This document shows, one piece after another, positions 15,528-24,134 of a stretch of DNA of 47,861 nucleotides (within the stretch, counting starts at the first letter, position 1; each line of letters begins with the position of its first letter). The translations under genes and the position numbers were made by a program. The notes beneath the pieces were generated by a model. It made no database searches, was not told the DNA's origin, and saw only the letters and a list, made by a program, of their open reading frames with translations. This stretch comes from DASZMJ01 sp035551935 (GTDB taxonomy: Bacteria > Planctomycetota > Planctomycetia > Isosphaerales > Isosphaeraceae). The stretch spans positions 1 through 47,861 of the forward strand of contig DASZMJ010000471.1 in NCBI GenBank assembly GCA_035551935.1. Direction: 5' to 3'.

Positions 15528-16323
15528 GGCCAGGCCCCCCTCCTTCGCGTCCCGTCGAGCCGCTCGGGGCGCGGTCGCCCCGGCCCGAGGCCGGGTCGGC
15601 CGGGGGCCCGGGCGGCGAACGCCCCGGAAGGGCCGTCAACGCCGCTCGCGGCCGAGGGAAGGGCCTCCGCGTCGGGAAAGGAGCCGCGGACCCGACGGCC
15701 CGGCCCGGGGCCGGCACCGCGCGCGGTCGCCGGATCGGGGCAGGGTCGATCGGCCCGCGTGCACCGGCCGGCCGCGCCCGACGAGCGCCGGGCCGTCGGC
15801 ATCGCGACGACGGGGCCACGCCCGGTCGGTCGCCGTCGACTGCGCCCAGAACCCGACCAGGAGCCACCAGATGACGGCCAACGCGCGGGCCTCCTCGATC
15901 TCGAAGTCCAGGGGACGGGGACCTTCCCGACGAGCGGACCGCAGGGATCGGACCGTCCCGGATGGTGGGCCAGCGCCCAGGGAGCTGCCATCGCGCGGTC
16001 GGCACGGCCCTCGCGGCCGAGAGTTCCATCGATCGGCTGACGAGCGGCACGCCGGCCCCCGGCCGTCGCCCGGACCGCGGACGACGACCGCCGGGCCGTT
16101 CGGCCCTTCGAGGCCCGGCCGCCCGGAGTCGGCGGCTGGGCCCGATCCCCGATCGTACCAGAACCGGACCCGCGGTCAATCGGCCGCCCGGCGCGACCTC
16201 GCGGGGACATCCTTTCCGAAGGACTTTCCGTCGACGGCGGACTTTTCGGACCGGGCCTGGTAAGATTGAGGATCGTGGTCGCGTCCAGACCGAGGCAACG
16301 TGCGCTCTTCGGGGGGCGAAGAC
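15528..16323. other. GC-rich intergenic region between divergent genes
   Basis: These 796 nt separate rny (-) from the proline-rich gene (+). Frames are open throughout but read as Arg/Gly/Pro-rich noise, and I find no supported gene. It must contain the rny promoter and 5' leader. A TAAGAT at 16261-16266 is a possible -10 box for the + gene. A minus-strand TTG-start ORF (15881-15636) with one hydrophobic stretch is noted under rejected items. Confidence 0.5.
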
Positions 16324-16935
16324 ATGGGCGGCGGCGGCTTGCATCTGCTGATCCTGGCCTTCCTGGCGGTGGGTTGGGTGGTCAACCAGCTCTTCACCAA
16401 GGACGAACGACCGCCGGCGCCGAGGCCGGGCGGGCCGAGGCCGCCGGTCCGGCCGACGGGGCGCGAGCCGGTGCTCCGCTGGGAGAACGTCGGCGAACCG
16501 CCGAGGTCGCCCCAGCCACCGCCGGCTCGCGAGGACATCCTCGTGATCCGGAACGAGCCGACCCGGTCGTCCCGGCCGCTCAGTCCCGCCCCGAATCCGC
16601 CCCCCCAGCGCCGCCCGCAGCGGGGCCGGTCCGCCCCGGCCGCGCCCCCGCGACGGCCCGAGCCGGAACGGCCGCGGACCTTCGCCGGGGACGTCGCCCA
16701 GAGCGTCGCGCAGGCGATGGAACGCCCGGCGGCCCTCACCCCCCTGCTGCTCGATCAGTCGGCCCCGACCGTCGCCAAGGCCATCCGCACCCCCGTCGTT
16801 CCCGAAGAGGTCGCGATCGTCGCCGCGCCGGTCCTCGCCGCCGCGCTCCGCGACCCCAAGCGGCTCCGCGAGGCGTTCCTCGTCAACGAGATCCTCGGCC
16901 GTCCCAAGGCCCTCCGGCCCCAGGGTCGCACCTGA
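16324..16935 (+). CDS. Hypothetical membrane-anchored proline-rich protein
   Basis: The protein has 203 residues. ATG 16324 is preceded by a G-run about 8 nt upstream; an in-frame GTG at 16300 is the alternative. One membrane helix (GGLHLLILAFLAVGWVV) is followed by about 110 residues rich in Pro and Arg, predicted disordered. A more ordered C-terminal part follows (PEEVAIVAAPVLAAALRDP) and the end is REAFLVNEILGRPKALRP. The closing EILG-x-PKALR motif recurs, from memory, at the C-terminus of uncharacterised planctomycete proteins. Function is unknown. It is followed 103 nt later by the phosphatase-like gene on the same strand. Confidence 0.7.
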   Translation: MGGGGLHLLILAFLAVGWVVNQLFTKDERPPAPRPGGPRPPVRPTGREPVLRWENVGEPPRSPQPPPAREDILVIRNEPTRSSRPLSPAPNPPPQRRPQRGRSAPAAPPRRPEPERPRTFAGDVAQSVAQAMERPAALTPLLLDQSAPTVAKAIRTPVVPEEVAIVAAPVLAAALRDPKRLREAFLVNEILGRPKALRPQGRT

Positions 16936-17038
16936 TTCGACGCCGGTTGGCCTTCCTCCCCGACCGCCCGCCGGTTAAATGGGGCCCTCTCCGATCGCCC
17001 GACCTCGGGCGCCCGGATCCGCCGCACGGAGGCGAGCG

Positions 17039-18442
17039 ATGACCGAATCGGGGCCGGGGTCCTGGCGAAACCGGGTGGGTGCGTGGCCGTGGCTGGTCCT
17101 GGCGCTCGCCGTGGTGCCGGCGATCTGGCACGTGTTGGACTTCGAGGAAGAGCCGGACGCCGAGTTCCCGGCGGTCGCGCGGCCGACCTTCAACCGTCGG
17201 CCCCCTGCCGCGTATCGACTGGCCGAGCCGGGAGATACGATCGACCGCGTGGGCCTCTACGCGGCGGCGGCGGGGGTGGTGCTGGCGGCGGCGGGGGCGT
17301 GGCAGGCGCGCGGCCGGGGGCTCTGGCCGGCCGTCCTGGGCCTCGAAATCGCGGCCTGCTGGTACGCCGCGACCCCGGGCCCCTTGCCCGACGGCTGGCA
17401 CGGCCTGGGCTGGCGCGTCCTCGTCGATCCCGCAGCTCCCGCGGGACTTCGGCTCGCGCTCGCCGCGGCGGCCGGGGTGCTCGGGGTGCTGGTCGTCGGG
17501 AACCTGCTGGCCAGTCGGCATTCCTGGCGGACCCAGGTCGCGGAAGCCCGGCGGAGGGGGGCGATCGGGCTCCTCGGGGCGGCCCTGGCCCTGGTCGTGG
17601 CGCGGCAATTCGAGCTGCCGGGGGTCGAGCCGGCCGGCTACTGGCCGAGATTCGCGATGGCGTGGGGGCTCCTGGCCTTCGACCTCGCCCTGATCCGGCT
17701 CTGGCCGGCCGTGGCGTTGCGATGGAGCGTCCGAGGCCTCGGCCTGGCGGCGGGGGGGCTGGCGTGGCTCGTCCTGGTCGCGGGGGGGATCGCCCTGGTC
17801 CGTTTCCAGCGGCCGATCCATCGCCTGAAGGAGGCCGTCCCGGGCCGGATTTTCATCGGCGCGATGCCGACCGCGCGGGGCCTGGCCCTGGCCCACGGTC
17901 GGCATCATTTCAAGACCATCGTGAACCTCTTCCCCGAGGACTTGCCCGGCCTGCGCAGCCCGAACCTCGCCGCGGAGGAGCGGTTCGTCCGCGAGCACGG
18001 CATCCGCTACCTGCGCAATCCCGTCGGCGCGGCCCAGGCCGACGAGTTCCTCGACACGACCCTCGCCCTCGCCCAGGACCCCGACGCCTGGCCGATCCTG
18101 ATCCACTGTCATGGCTGCATGGACCGGACGCCGGCCTGGCTGGGGATCTATCGGTTCGTGGTCGAGGGGAGGCCGCTGGACGAGGTGATGCGGGAGATCG
18201 AGCGGCAGCGGGGCTATCGGCCGAAGGCGTCGGTGACGTTGCTGTACAACCGCGTGCTCCCGCCCCGGGCCCCGGGCCGTTACGCGGCCGACCCGACGGC
18301 CGCGGTCTTGAGGTCGTGCGCGCGCGGGACCGTGGACCCGTTCTTCGCGGAATACCGGGCCGCGACCGGCCGCGCGAACCCGAGGTCGCCGGCCCGTGTC
18401 GGGCGTCGCGAGGGGGGCGCGGCCGAGGCCCGACGGCCTTGA
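17039..18442 (+). CDS. Multi-pass membrane protein with tyrosine/dual-specificity phosphatase domain
   Basis: The protein has 467 residues. ATG 17039 has GGAGG six nt upstream; the longer frame from 16979 lacks this. Residues ~13-262 form about six to seven membrane segments. The C-terminal cytosolic part (about 270-430) begins RIFIGAMPTARGLAL and FKTIVNLFPED and carries the P-loop HCHGCMDRT, a Cys-x5-Arg signature with Cys357 and Arg363, typical of protein tyrosine or dual-specificity phosphatases acting on phosphoproteins or phosphoinositides. Asp345-region acids could supply the general acid. The membrane-phosphatase fusion is less usual than stand-alone enzymes. The stop lies inside the -35 box of the promoter for the next gene. 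Confidence 0.83.
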   Translation: MTESGPGSWRNRVGAWPWLVLALAVVPAIWHVLDFEEEPDAEFPAVARPTFNRRPPAAYRLAEPGDTIDRVGLYAAAAGVVLAAAGAWQARGRGLWPAVLGLEIAACWYAATPGPLPDGWHGLGWRVLVDPAAPAGLRLALAAAAGVLGVLVVGNLLASRHSWRTQVAEARRRGAIGLLGAALALVVARQFELPGVEPAGYWPRFAMAWGLLAFDLALIRLWPAVALRWSVRGLGLAAGGLAWLVLVAGGIALVRFQRPIHRLKEAVPGRIFIGAMPTARGLALAHGRHHFKTIVNLFPEDLPGLRSPNLAAEERFVREHGIRYLRNPVGAAQADEFLDTTLALAQDPDAWPILIHCHGCMDRTPAWLGIYRFVVEGRPLDEVMREIERQRGYRPKASVTLLYNRVLPPRAPGRYAADPTAAVLRSCARGTVDPFFAEYRAATGRANPRSPARVGRREGGAAEARRP

Positions 18443-18466
18443 CACAGGGCCTCGGTTCGCTAGAGT
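18439..18466 (+). promoter_or_regulatory. Sigma70-like promoter for the aminotransferase
   Basis: TTGACA (18439-18444), a 16-nt spacer and TAGAGT (18461-18466). The -35 box is a full consensus match and overlaps the stop codon of the phosphatase-like gene. Transcription would start near 18473, about 45 nt before the aminotransferase ATG. Confidence 0.65.
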
Positions 18467-18518
18467 TTCACCGAGGTCCGGAAGGGCGCGGCTCCCCGTT
18501 ACGATCGGCGCGATTTCT

Positions 18519-19814
18519 ATGACCCCCACGATCCCCCTGAGCGCCGCCGCCCGACGGACCGGCGAGCCGTCGATCAGCGTCCTGATGCAAAGGGCCCTGG
18601 CCGAGCCGCGATTGATCTCGCTCGCCGCCGGGTTCGTCGACCAGGCGAGCCTGCCGGTCGCGGCGGCCTCGACGACCATCGCCGACCTCCTGGCCGACCC
18701 GATCGAGGCGCGTCGGGCGTTGCAATACGGCACGACCCGGGGCGACCTCCTGTTCCGCTCCCGCCTCGTCGACCGGCTCGAGCGCGAGGAGCACGCCGAG
18801 CCCGGCGCGTTCGCGGCGATCCTGCCCCGCGTCGTCGTGACGACCGGCTCGCAGCAGCTCCTCTACCTCGTCGCCGAGGCGCTGCTGGACCCCGGCGACA
18901 TCGTGATCGTCGAGGAGCCGACCTACTTCGTCTTCCTCGGCCTGCTGGCCACGCGCGGGGCGGTGGCCGTGGGCGTGCCGACCGACGCGGGCGGCCTGCG
19001 GCTCGACGCGCTCGAGGCGACCCTCCGCGACCTCGAGGCGAGCGGGCGGCTCGACCGGGTCAAGCTCATCTACACGATCAGCGAGCACGGCAACCCCAGC
19101 GGCCTGAGCCTCGCCCCCGGGCGCCGAGGGGCGTTGGTGGCGCTGGCGGAAGAGTACTCGAAACAACAGCAAATCTTCATCCTCGAGGACGCGGCGTACC
19201 GGGGCCTGACCTTCTCGGGGGACGAGCCGGCGAGCGTCTGGGGGCGCGACGAGGCGGGCCGCACGGTGATCCTGGCGCGGACGTTCAGCAAGACGTTCAG
19301 CCCCGGCGTGAAGACCGGGTTCGGCGTCCTGCCCGAGGGGCTCGTCGGGCCGGTCCTGGCGCTGAAGACGAACCACGACTTCGGGTCGAGCCATTTCCAC
19401 CAGCAATTCCTCGATCGGGCGATGGCCGACGGGGCCTACGACCGACAGATCGCGCGGCTGGTCGCGGTGTATCGCCGGAAACGCGACGTGGTGCTCGGGG
19501 CGCTCGACGAGCACCTCGGCCCCCTGGAGCGGGAGGGGTCGGTGTCGTGGACGCGGCCGAACGGCGGCATCTACGTCTGGCTGACCCTGCCCGAGGGCTT
19601 GGACGCGGGTCCCGACGGCCCGCTGTTCGACCGCTGCGTCGAGCGGGGCGTGCTGTACGTCCCGGGCGCGTACGCCTTCCCGGCCGAGGGGGCGGCGCGG
19701 GGGCGATCGAACCACATCCGGCTCTGCTACGGCGCGCCGGGCGAGGCCGAGCTGGCCGAAGGGGTGGCGCGACTGGCCGCCGCCCTGGCGGATTGTCTGG
19801 ACCCCGTCGCCTGA
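18519..19814 (+). CDS. PLP-dependent aminotransferase, class I/II
   Basis: The protein has 431 residues of the fold-type I aminotransferase family, subgroup near 2-aminoadipate aminotransferases (LysN/MocR-like, without a DNA-binding domain). Visible motifs are ALQYGTTRGDLLFRSRLVDRL, TTGSQQLLYLVAEALLDPGD, VEEPTYFVFLG, YTISEHGNPSG, ILEDAAYRGL, the PLP-binding Lys258 in ARTFSKTFSPGVKTGF, and the C-terminal NHIRLCYG. It transfers amino groups from an amino acid to a 2-oxoacid in the cytosol; substrate specificity is not readable. The ATG lacks a strong ribosome binding site, but the promoter at 18439-18466 fits this start. The LptF/G-type genes follow 76 nt later. Confidence 0.9.
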   Translation: MTPTIPLSAAARRTGEPSISVLMQRALAEPRLISLAAGFVDQASLPVAAASTTIADLLADPIEARRALQYGTTRGDLLFRSRLVDRLEREEHAEPGAFAAILPRVVVTTGSQQLLYLVAEALLDPGDIVIVEEPTYFVFLGLLATRGAVAVGVPTDAGGLRLDALEATLRDLEASGRLDRVKLIYTISEHGNPSGLSLAPGRRGALVALAEEYSKQQQIFILEDAAYRGLTFSGDEPASVWGRDEAGRTVILARTFSKTFSPGVKTGFGVLPEGLVGPVLALKTNHDFGSSHFHQQFLDRAMADGAYDRQIARLVAVYRRKRDVVLGALDEHLGPLEREGSVSWTRPNGGIYVWLTLPEGLDAGPDGPLFDRCVERGVLYVPGAYAFPAEGAARGRSNHIRLCYGAPGEAELAEGVARLAAALADCLDPVA

Positions 19815-19890
19815 ACCGGGGCGGCCGAACGACTCGGCCGCGAGGCGCGGGGTGGGCCGACCAAGGCAACGGACGCCGAGGGGGGCGCGG

Positions 19891-21114
19891 GTGCTCTCGA
19901 CAACGCTCCGACGCTACGTCACGGGCATCCTGCCGCGCTACGTGCTCGGCCAGGTGACGCTGAGCTTCGCGATGGCCTTGGTGACCATGACGGCCATCTT
20001 CGTGCTGATCATGGTCATGAACGTCGCCACGCGCAACGGCCTCTCGCCGCTGGACGTGCTCCGCTTGATCCCGCTGGTCATCCCGGCGACCCTGCCGTAC
20101 ACGGTGCCCGTGGCCCTCCTGTTCGCCGTCTCGGTCGTCTACGGCCGGCTGGCGTCCGACAACGAGGTCATCGCCGTCAAGACCGCCGGCTGCGACGTCG
20201 GGACGGTGCTCGGGCCGTCGCTGGCCTTCGGCCTCGTGCTCTCCGGGGCGCTGCTGGCGGCCTGCTTCGACGCGATCCCGCGCGCCACGCGGCACGTCCA
20301 GGAGGTCCTGTTCGAGAACATCGAGGACGTCTTTTATAAGGTCTTGAAGAAAGACCACGAGGTGGACAACCCGAACTGGCCGTTCTTCATCTCGGTCAAG
20401 GACGTCGAGGGGAACGTGCTGATCGGGGCCAAGTTCAAGCACCGGGCGCGCGGGGCGGAGGACCCGAACGCCTTCGACCTCTGGATCGACGCCCAGCGGG
20501 CCTCGATCCGCTTCGACCCGGCCGCGGGCGTGGCGCACGTCAAGCTCGTCGGCTCCGAGATCCGCGAGACCGGCAACAGCCTGATCCTGATCCACGACGA
20601 CCACTTCGACATGCCGATCAACGGCCGGCCGAGGGAGGAGCCGCGGGTCCAGGAGCTGACGGCCGCCGGCCTGATCGAGCGGCAGCGGAACCGCCTGGCG
20701 CTGCTCCGCAACGAGCCGAGCCGGCAGGCGATCGCCGCGGCGCTCTGGATCGCCTCGGGCCGCATGGAGCGCGTCGACTGGCAGCACGTCCACGGGGTCT
20801 GGAAGGACCGGCACAACTGGGAGCAGGGCTTCCACGCCGCCGAGACCGAGTGGCACATGCGGGTCGCCTTGTCGTTCGGCAGCCTCTTCTTCGTCCTGCT
20901 CGGCGCCCCGGTCGGCATCCTCTCCTCCAGGCGCGACTTCCTCAGCTCGTTCATGACCTGCATGGTGCCGATCATGGTCGTGTACTATCCGCTGATCCTC
21001 CTCGGGACCAATCTCGGCAAGGATGGGGTCATCAGCGCCTATTTCGTCTACCTCGGCAACGTCGTGCTCGCCGTCTGCGCCGGATTCGCCTTCCACCCGG
21101 TCTGGCGCCACTGA
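19891..21114 (+). CDS. LptF/LptG (YjgP/YjgQ) family permease, first copy
   Basis: The protein has 407 residues. The GTG at 19891 follows a GAGGGGGG ribosome binding site. Membrane segments near the N-terminus (LSFAMALVTMTAIFVLIMVM, LVIPATLPYTVPVALLFAVSVVYGRL) and the characteristic ASDNEVIAVKTAGCDV identify the YjgP/YjgQ fold. A periplasmic domain of about 200 residues follows, then C-terminal helices with FFVLLGAPVGI. In the Lpt system two such subunits form the membrane half of the ABC exporter that extracts LPS with LptB. The second copy lies 30 nt downstream, so the pair is probably an operon. By gene order this would be LptF. Confidence 0.92.
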   Translation: MLSTTLRRYVTGILPRYVLGQVTLSFAMALVTMTAIFVLIMVMNVATRNGLSPLDVLRLIPLVIPATLPYTVPVALLFAVSVVYGRLASDNEVIAVKTAGCDVGTVLGPSLAFGLVLSGALLAACFDAIPRATRHVQEVLFENIEDVFYKVLKKDHEVDNPNWPFFISVKDVEGNVLIGAKFKHRARGAEDPNAFDLWIDAQRASIRFDPAAGVAHVKLVGSEIRETGNSLILIHDDHFDMPINGRPREEPRVQELTAAGLIERQRNRLALLRNEPSRQAIAAALWIASGRMERVDWQHVHGVWKDRHNWEQGFHAAETEWHMRVALSFGSLFFVLLGAPVGILSSRRDFLSSFMTCMVPIMVVYYPLILLGTNLGKDGVISAYFVYLGNVVLAVCAGFAFHPVWRH

Positions 21115-21144
21115 TCCGGCCGCCGCCGCGGCCAAGGAGCGACG

Positions 21145-22404
21145 ATGCGGATCCTCGACCGCCAGCGCTACTGGAACTTCTTCAAGGCCTACGCCGTCTG
21201 TTTCGTAACTTTTATAGGTCTTTATATTGTCATAGATGCCTTCGCCAACATCGACGAGTTCGCCAAGCGCGCCAAGGGGCTGCAACTCCTGATGGTCATG
21301 GGCCGCTACTACCTGATCCGGAGTAGCCAGATCTACGACCGCCTCTTCGGCGTCATCACGATGATGGCGGCGATCTTCACCGTGACCTGGATGCAGCGGA
21401 GCAACGAGCTGATCGCGATGCTCGCGGCGGGCATCGGCACCAAGCGCGTCATCCGCCCGGTGATCGTCGGCGCCGTGCTGGTCAACGGCCTGGCGGTGGC
21501 GAACCAGGAGTGCATCCTGCCGCGGTTCGGCGACGAGTTGCTGAAGAACCCCGACGACGACGGCAGCAAGCTGCTGCCCGCCTACAGCCGCTACGACGCC
21601 CGCGACGTCCTGATCCACGGCAAGGACGGCGACCGCAACGCGCGGTCGATCACCGACTTCTTCGCCGACATCCCCCCGGCCCTCATCGGCACCCGCGGCG
21701 ACCTCCGGGCGAAGCTCGGCCGCTACATCCCCGACGACGACCCGAGGGCGCCCCTGAAGGGGGGCTGGCTGCTCTGGGGCGTGGACCTCTCGCAGTTCGA
21801 CGGCCTCGACCTCACCGACGTCCTCGAGCGCCTCAAGGTCGCCGGCCAGCCCGAGCCCGTCCCGCCCGAGGGGGTCGACCCCGCGGCGCAGGCACTCAAG
21901 CCGAAGGTCCCCGTCGTCGAGCTGTCGCAGGCCGAGATCGGTCGCCTTCCCGGCCCGATCGGCAGCCCGGAGACGGTCGCGGCCCTGCTCCAGACGCCGG
22001 TCTACTTCTTCCGCACGAACGTCTCGTTCGCCGCGATCACGCGGAACCGCTCGCAGTGGTACTTCTTCGCGACCACCCCGACCCTGATCGACGCCCTCGG
22101 CGACCCGACGAACAAGCCCGAGCGCCTCGACATCGCCATCTTCCTCCACGCCCGCCTGCTCCGGCCGTTCCTGAGCCTCGCGCTGCTGTTGATGAGCCTC
22201 CCGCTCGTGCTCGGCGGCGACGGCCGGAACATGTTCATCAACCTCGGCCTCTCGCTCGGCAACTCGGCCCTCTTCTACGCCACCTGCTTCCTCGCCCAGT
22301 ACCTCGCCAGCAACTTCGTCTTCTCGCCCGAGCTCGCCGCCTGGGCCCCGCTGGTCGCCTTCGCGACCTACGCCTCGTCGCGGTGGGACTCGATCCGTAC
22401 GTGA
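21145..22404 (+). CDS. LptF/LptG (YjgP/YjgQ) family permease, second copy
   Basis: The protein has 419 residues, with AAGGAG six nt before ATG 21145. The fold is the same as the gene 30 nt upstream: an N-terminal helix (YWNFFKAYAVCFVTFIGLYIVID), then FGVITMMAAIFTVTWMQRSNELIAMLAAGIGTKRV with the family motif for helix 3, a long periplasmic insert (about 130-320), and terminal helices (LLRPFLSLALLLMSLPLVLGG). It probably is the LptG partner. The periplasmic part contains an acidic, proline-rich stretch (about 225-270) that looks like extra sequence relative to enterobacterial proteins. An AT-rich codon island encodes the first membrane helix (21205-21240). Confidence 0.92.
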   Translation: MRILDRQRYWNFFKAYAVCFVTFIGLYIVIDAFANIDEFAKRAKGLQLLMVMGRYYLIRSSQIYDRLFGVITMMAAIFTVTWMQRSNELIAMLAAGIGTKRVIRPVIVGAVLVNGLAVANQECILPRFGDELLKNPDDDGSKLLPAYSRYDARDVLIHGKDGDRNARSITDFFADIPPALIGTRGDLRAKLGRYIPDDDPRAPLKGGWLLWGVDLSQFDGLDLTDVLERLKVAGQPEPVPPEGVDPAAQALKPKVPVVELSQAEIGRLPGPIGSPETVAALLQTPVYFFRTNVSFAAITRNRSQWYFFATTPTLIDALGDPTNKPERLDIAIFLHARLLRPFLSLALLLMSLPLVLGGDGRNMFINLGLSLGNSALFYATCFLAQYLASNFVFSPELAAWAPLVAFATYASSRWDSIRT

Positions 22405-22449
22405 CCCGGGGGCCGCCGAAGGGGCCGATCGAAGGGTCGCGAGTTGTGA

Positions 22450-24105
22450 TCAGATGTTGGCCACGAGGTCGAAGTACTCGTCGTCCTCGTTCTTGCCGCC
22501 ATATCCCTTGCCGATGGTCGAGATGTCGGCGACGAATTCGATCGACTTGATCCACTTGACCATCTTGTAGCCGAGTTGATTCTCGACCCGGAGCCGGAGC
22601 GGGGCGCCGTGGAGATGGCTGAGCGGATCGAAGTTCATCTCGTAGGCGAGCAGGCTCTGCGGGTGGAGGGCGTCGCCGATGTTGTGGCAATCGTAATACT
22701 CGCCGCCGAGCAGCCCCTCGCCGAAGGAACGGAAGACGACGTAACGAGCCTCGGGCGTCGGCTTGACCAGCTCTGCCAGCTTCGTCAACGTCAGGCCGCC
22801 CCATTCGGCGATCCCCGACCAGCCCTGGATGCAGTGGTGGAGGGTGGTCTGCTCCTGCTTGCCCAACGCCCGGATCTCCTCCATCGACAGCTCGACGGGG
22901 TTCTCGACCATGCCGGAGACGCGGAGGCGGTAGTCGCGGAAGCCCGCATCGGCCAGGCGGAGCCACTCCTCGCAGGTCGGTAGCTTCCCGTTCGGCCAGA
23001 AATGTGGCGAGATCTTCGACCTGGGATACTGGGCCCTCGGGGTGAGCGGATCGAGGAACAGCCGCATCAAGCTCTCGACGACGAATCTCGAGACGGACTG
23101 GACGGTCCGCGGTCGACGCCAGCACAGCCAGTTCGCCGCGAAGCAAACCAGCACGATGACGACGAGGCCCGTCGCCCCGAGTGCCAGGCCGGATATGCCC
23201 GTCTCGTCGGTTCCCATGACGATGTGATCCATGTTCCGGGCCAGGCCCGTGAGCACCACCATGAGGACGTGGACGGAGACGAACCCGAGGTAGGCCAGGA
23301 GCAGAAGGAAGTGAATCGACCGGGCTCCCTGCCGGTTGCCGAAGAGCCGTGGATACCAGGGGAATCGGCCGTCGACCGCCGGTGACATGGCCAGGCCCGT
23401 GAGGATCGAGAGAGGGGCCAACATGAAGACGACCCCGAAGTAGGAGAGTTGCTGGAGAGAGTTGTAGCGATAGAAGCCGTCGGGCTCGGGCGGCATGTGG
23501 AAGGTGGCGTAATGGACGAAGACCGCCCATGTCTCGGGGATGATCCGCCAGGACGTGGGTACGAGCCGACGCCATTCGCCCGTCGCGAAGAGCAGGACCG
23601 CGAAGACAAGTCCGTTGACCGCCCACAGGATTGCGGCCGCGAAGTGCCAGTGGCGGGCGAGGCCAACCATGTGACGGCCGCCCGGCAAGGCGAGCCACGG
23701 CGAGATGTAGCGGGCGTCGTCCTTCGCCGTCCACACGCGATCGGTGGGGACCTCCAACGGCGTCATTCGGATCCATTCGGACCCGGGTGTGCAGTGCAGA
23801 TTCCAGTAGAGCCTCGGATGGTCCATCAGGATCGACAGGCCCGCGCGGACCAGGAGGACCATGAGCAGCAGGTTCGCATAGTGGGCGGAACGGAGCCAGA
23901 GCGGGAAGCCGTGCGGCCCGGCGACCGCCGCAGGATCGAGATTGCCGCCGATCGGAGGAAGGCCCGCGATCAGGTAGTGCGCCCAGGCCGCGGCGGCCGG
24001 CGCCACCACGATGACCGCAAGCCAGAACAACGCCGAGGGCCGCAGCCAGAGCCAGAGTCGCCGGTCCTGGAGCGCGTCCCCCTCCTCGCGACGAACCTCT
24101 TCCAT
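22450..24105 (-). CDS. Cytochrome b-type membrane domain fused to molybdopterin (sulfite oxidase-like) domain
   Basis: The protein has 551 residues. The first ~350 contain five to six membrane helices with several conserved His residues (SAHYANLLLMVLLVRAG, GLARHWHFAAAILW, ARSIHFLLLLAYLGFVSVHVLMV), as in cytochrome b561/formate dehydrogenase gamma-type haem subunits. Residues ~370-551 match the oxidoreductase molybdopterin-binding fold: TTLHHCIQGWSGIAEWGG with the likely molybdenum ligand Cys425, then LLGGEYYDCHNIGDALHPQSLLAYEMN and HGAPLRLRVENQLGYKMVKW. I infer a quinol-linked molybdoenzyme whose catalytic domain faces outward. It is the last gene of a three-gene minus-strand set, 29 nt after the spermidine-synthase-like gene. 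No twin-arginine signal is seen, as expected for a membrane fusion. Confidence 0.9.
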   Translation of the reverse strand: MEEVRREEGDALQDRRLWLWLRPSALFWLAVIVVAPAAAAWAHYLIAGLPPIGGNLDPAAVAGPHGFPLWLRSAHYANLLLMVLLVRAGLSILMDHPRLYWNLHCTPGSEWIRMTPLEVPTDRVWTAKDDARYISPWLALPGGRHMVGLARHWHFAAAILWAVNGLVFAVLLFATGEWRRLVPTSWRIIPETWAVFVHYATFHMPPEPDGFYRYNSLQQLSYFGVVFMLAPLSILTGLAMSPAVDGRFPWYPRLFGNRQGARSIHFLLLLAYLGFVSVHVLMVVLTGLARNMDHIVMGTDETGISGLALGATGLVVIVLVCFAANWLCWRRPRTVQSVSRFVVESLMRLFLDPLTPRAQYPRSKISPHFWPNGKLPTCEEWLRLADAGFRDYRLRVSGMVENPVELSMEEIRALGKQEQTTLHHCIQGWSGIAEWGGLTLTKLAELVKPTPEARYVVFRSFGEGLLGGEYYDCHNIGDALHPQSLLAYEMNFDPLSHLHGAPLRLRVENQLGYKMVKWIKSIEFVADISTIGKGYGGKNEDDEYFDLVANI

Positions 24106-24134
24106 TGGTCACCATCGGGAACGGGCCGATTGAT

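Noticed and set aside
15636..15881. Minus-strand ORF with TTG start and GAGGAGG upstream, beginning AVIWWLLVGFWAQ
   Set aside because: After one hydrophobic stretch it becomes Arg/Gly/Pro-rich filler; no family is recognised and the start is weak. It could be a tiny membrane peptide but I cannot support it.
19297..22149. 950-codon minus-strand frame opposite the aminotransferase and LptF/LptG-type genes
   Set aside because: Shadow frame rich in Asp/Val/Arg; the + strand genes have clear motifs and ribosome binding sites.
22405..22449. Terminator between the convergent LptG-like and molybdoenzyme genes
   Set aside because: Only short, imperfect GGGGCC/GATCG pairings are present; no stable hairpin with a U-tract.
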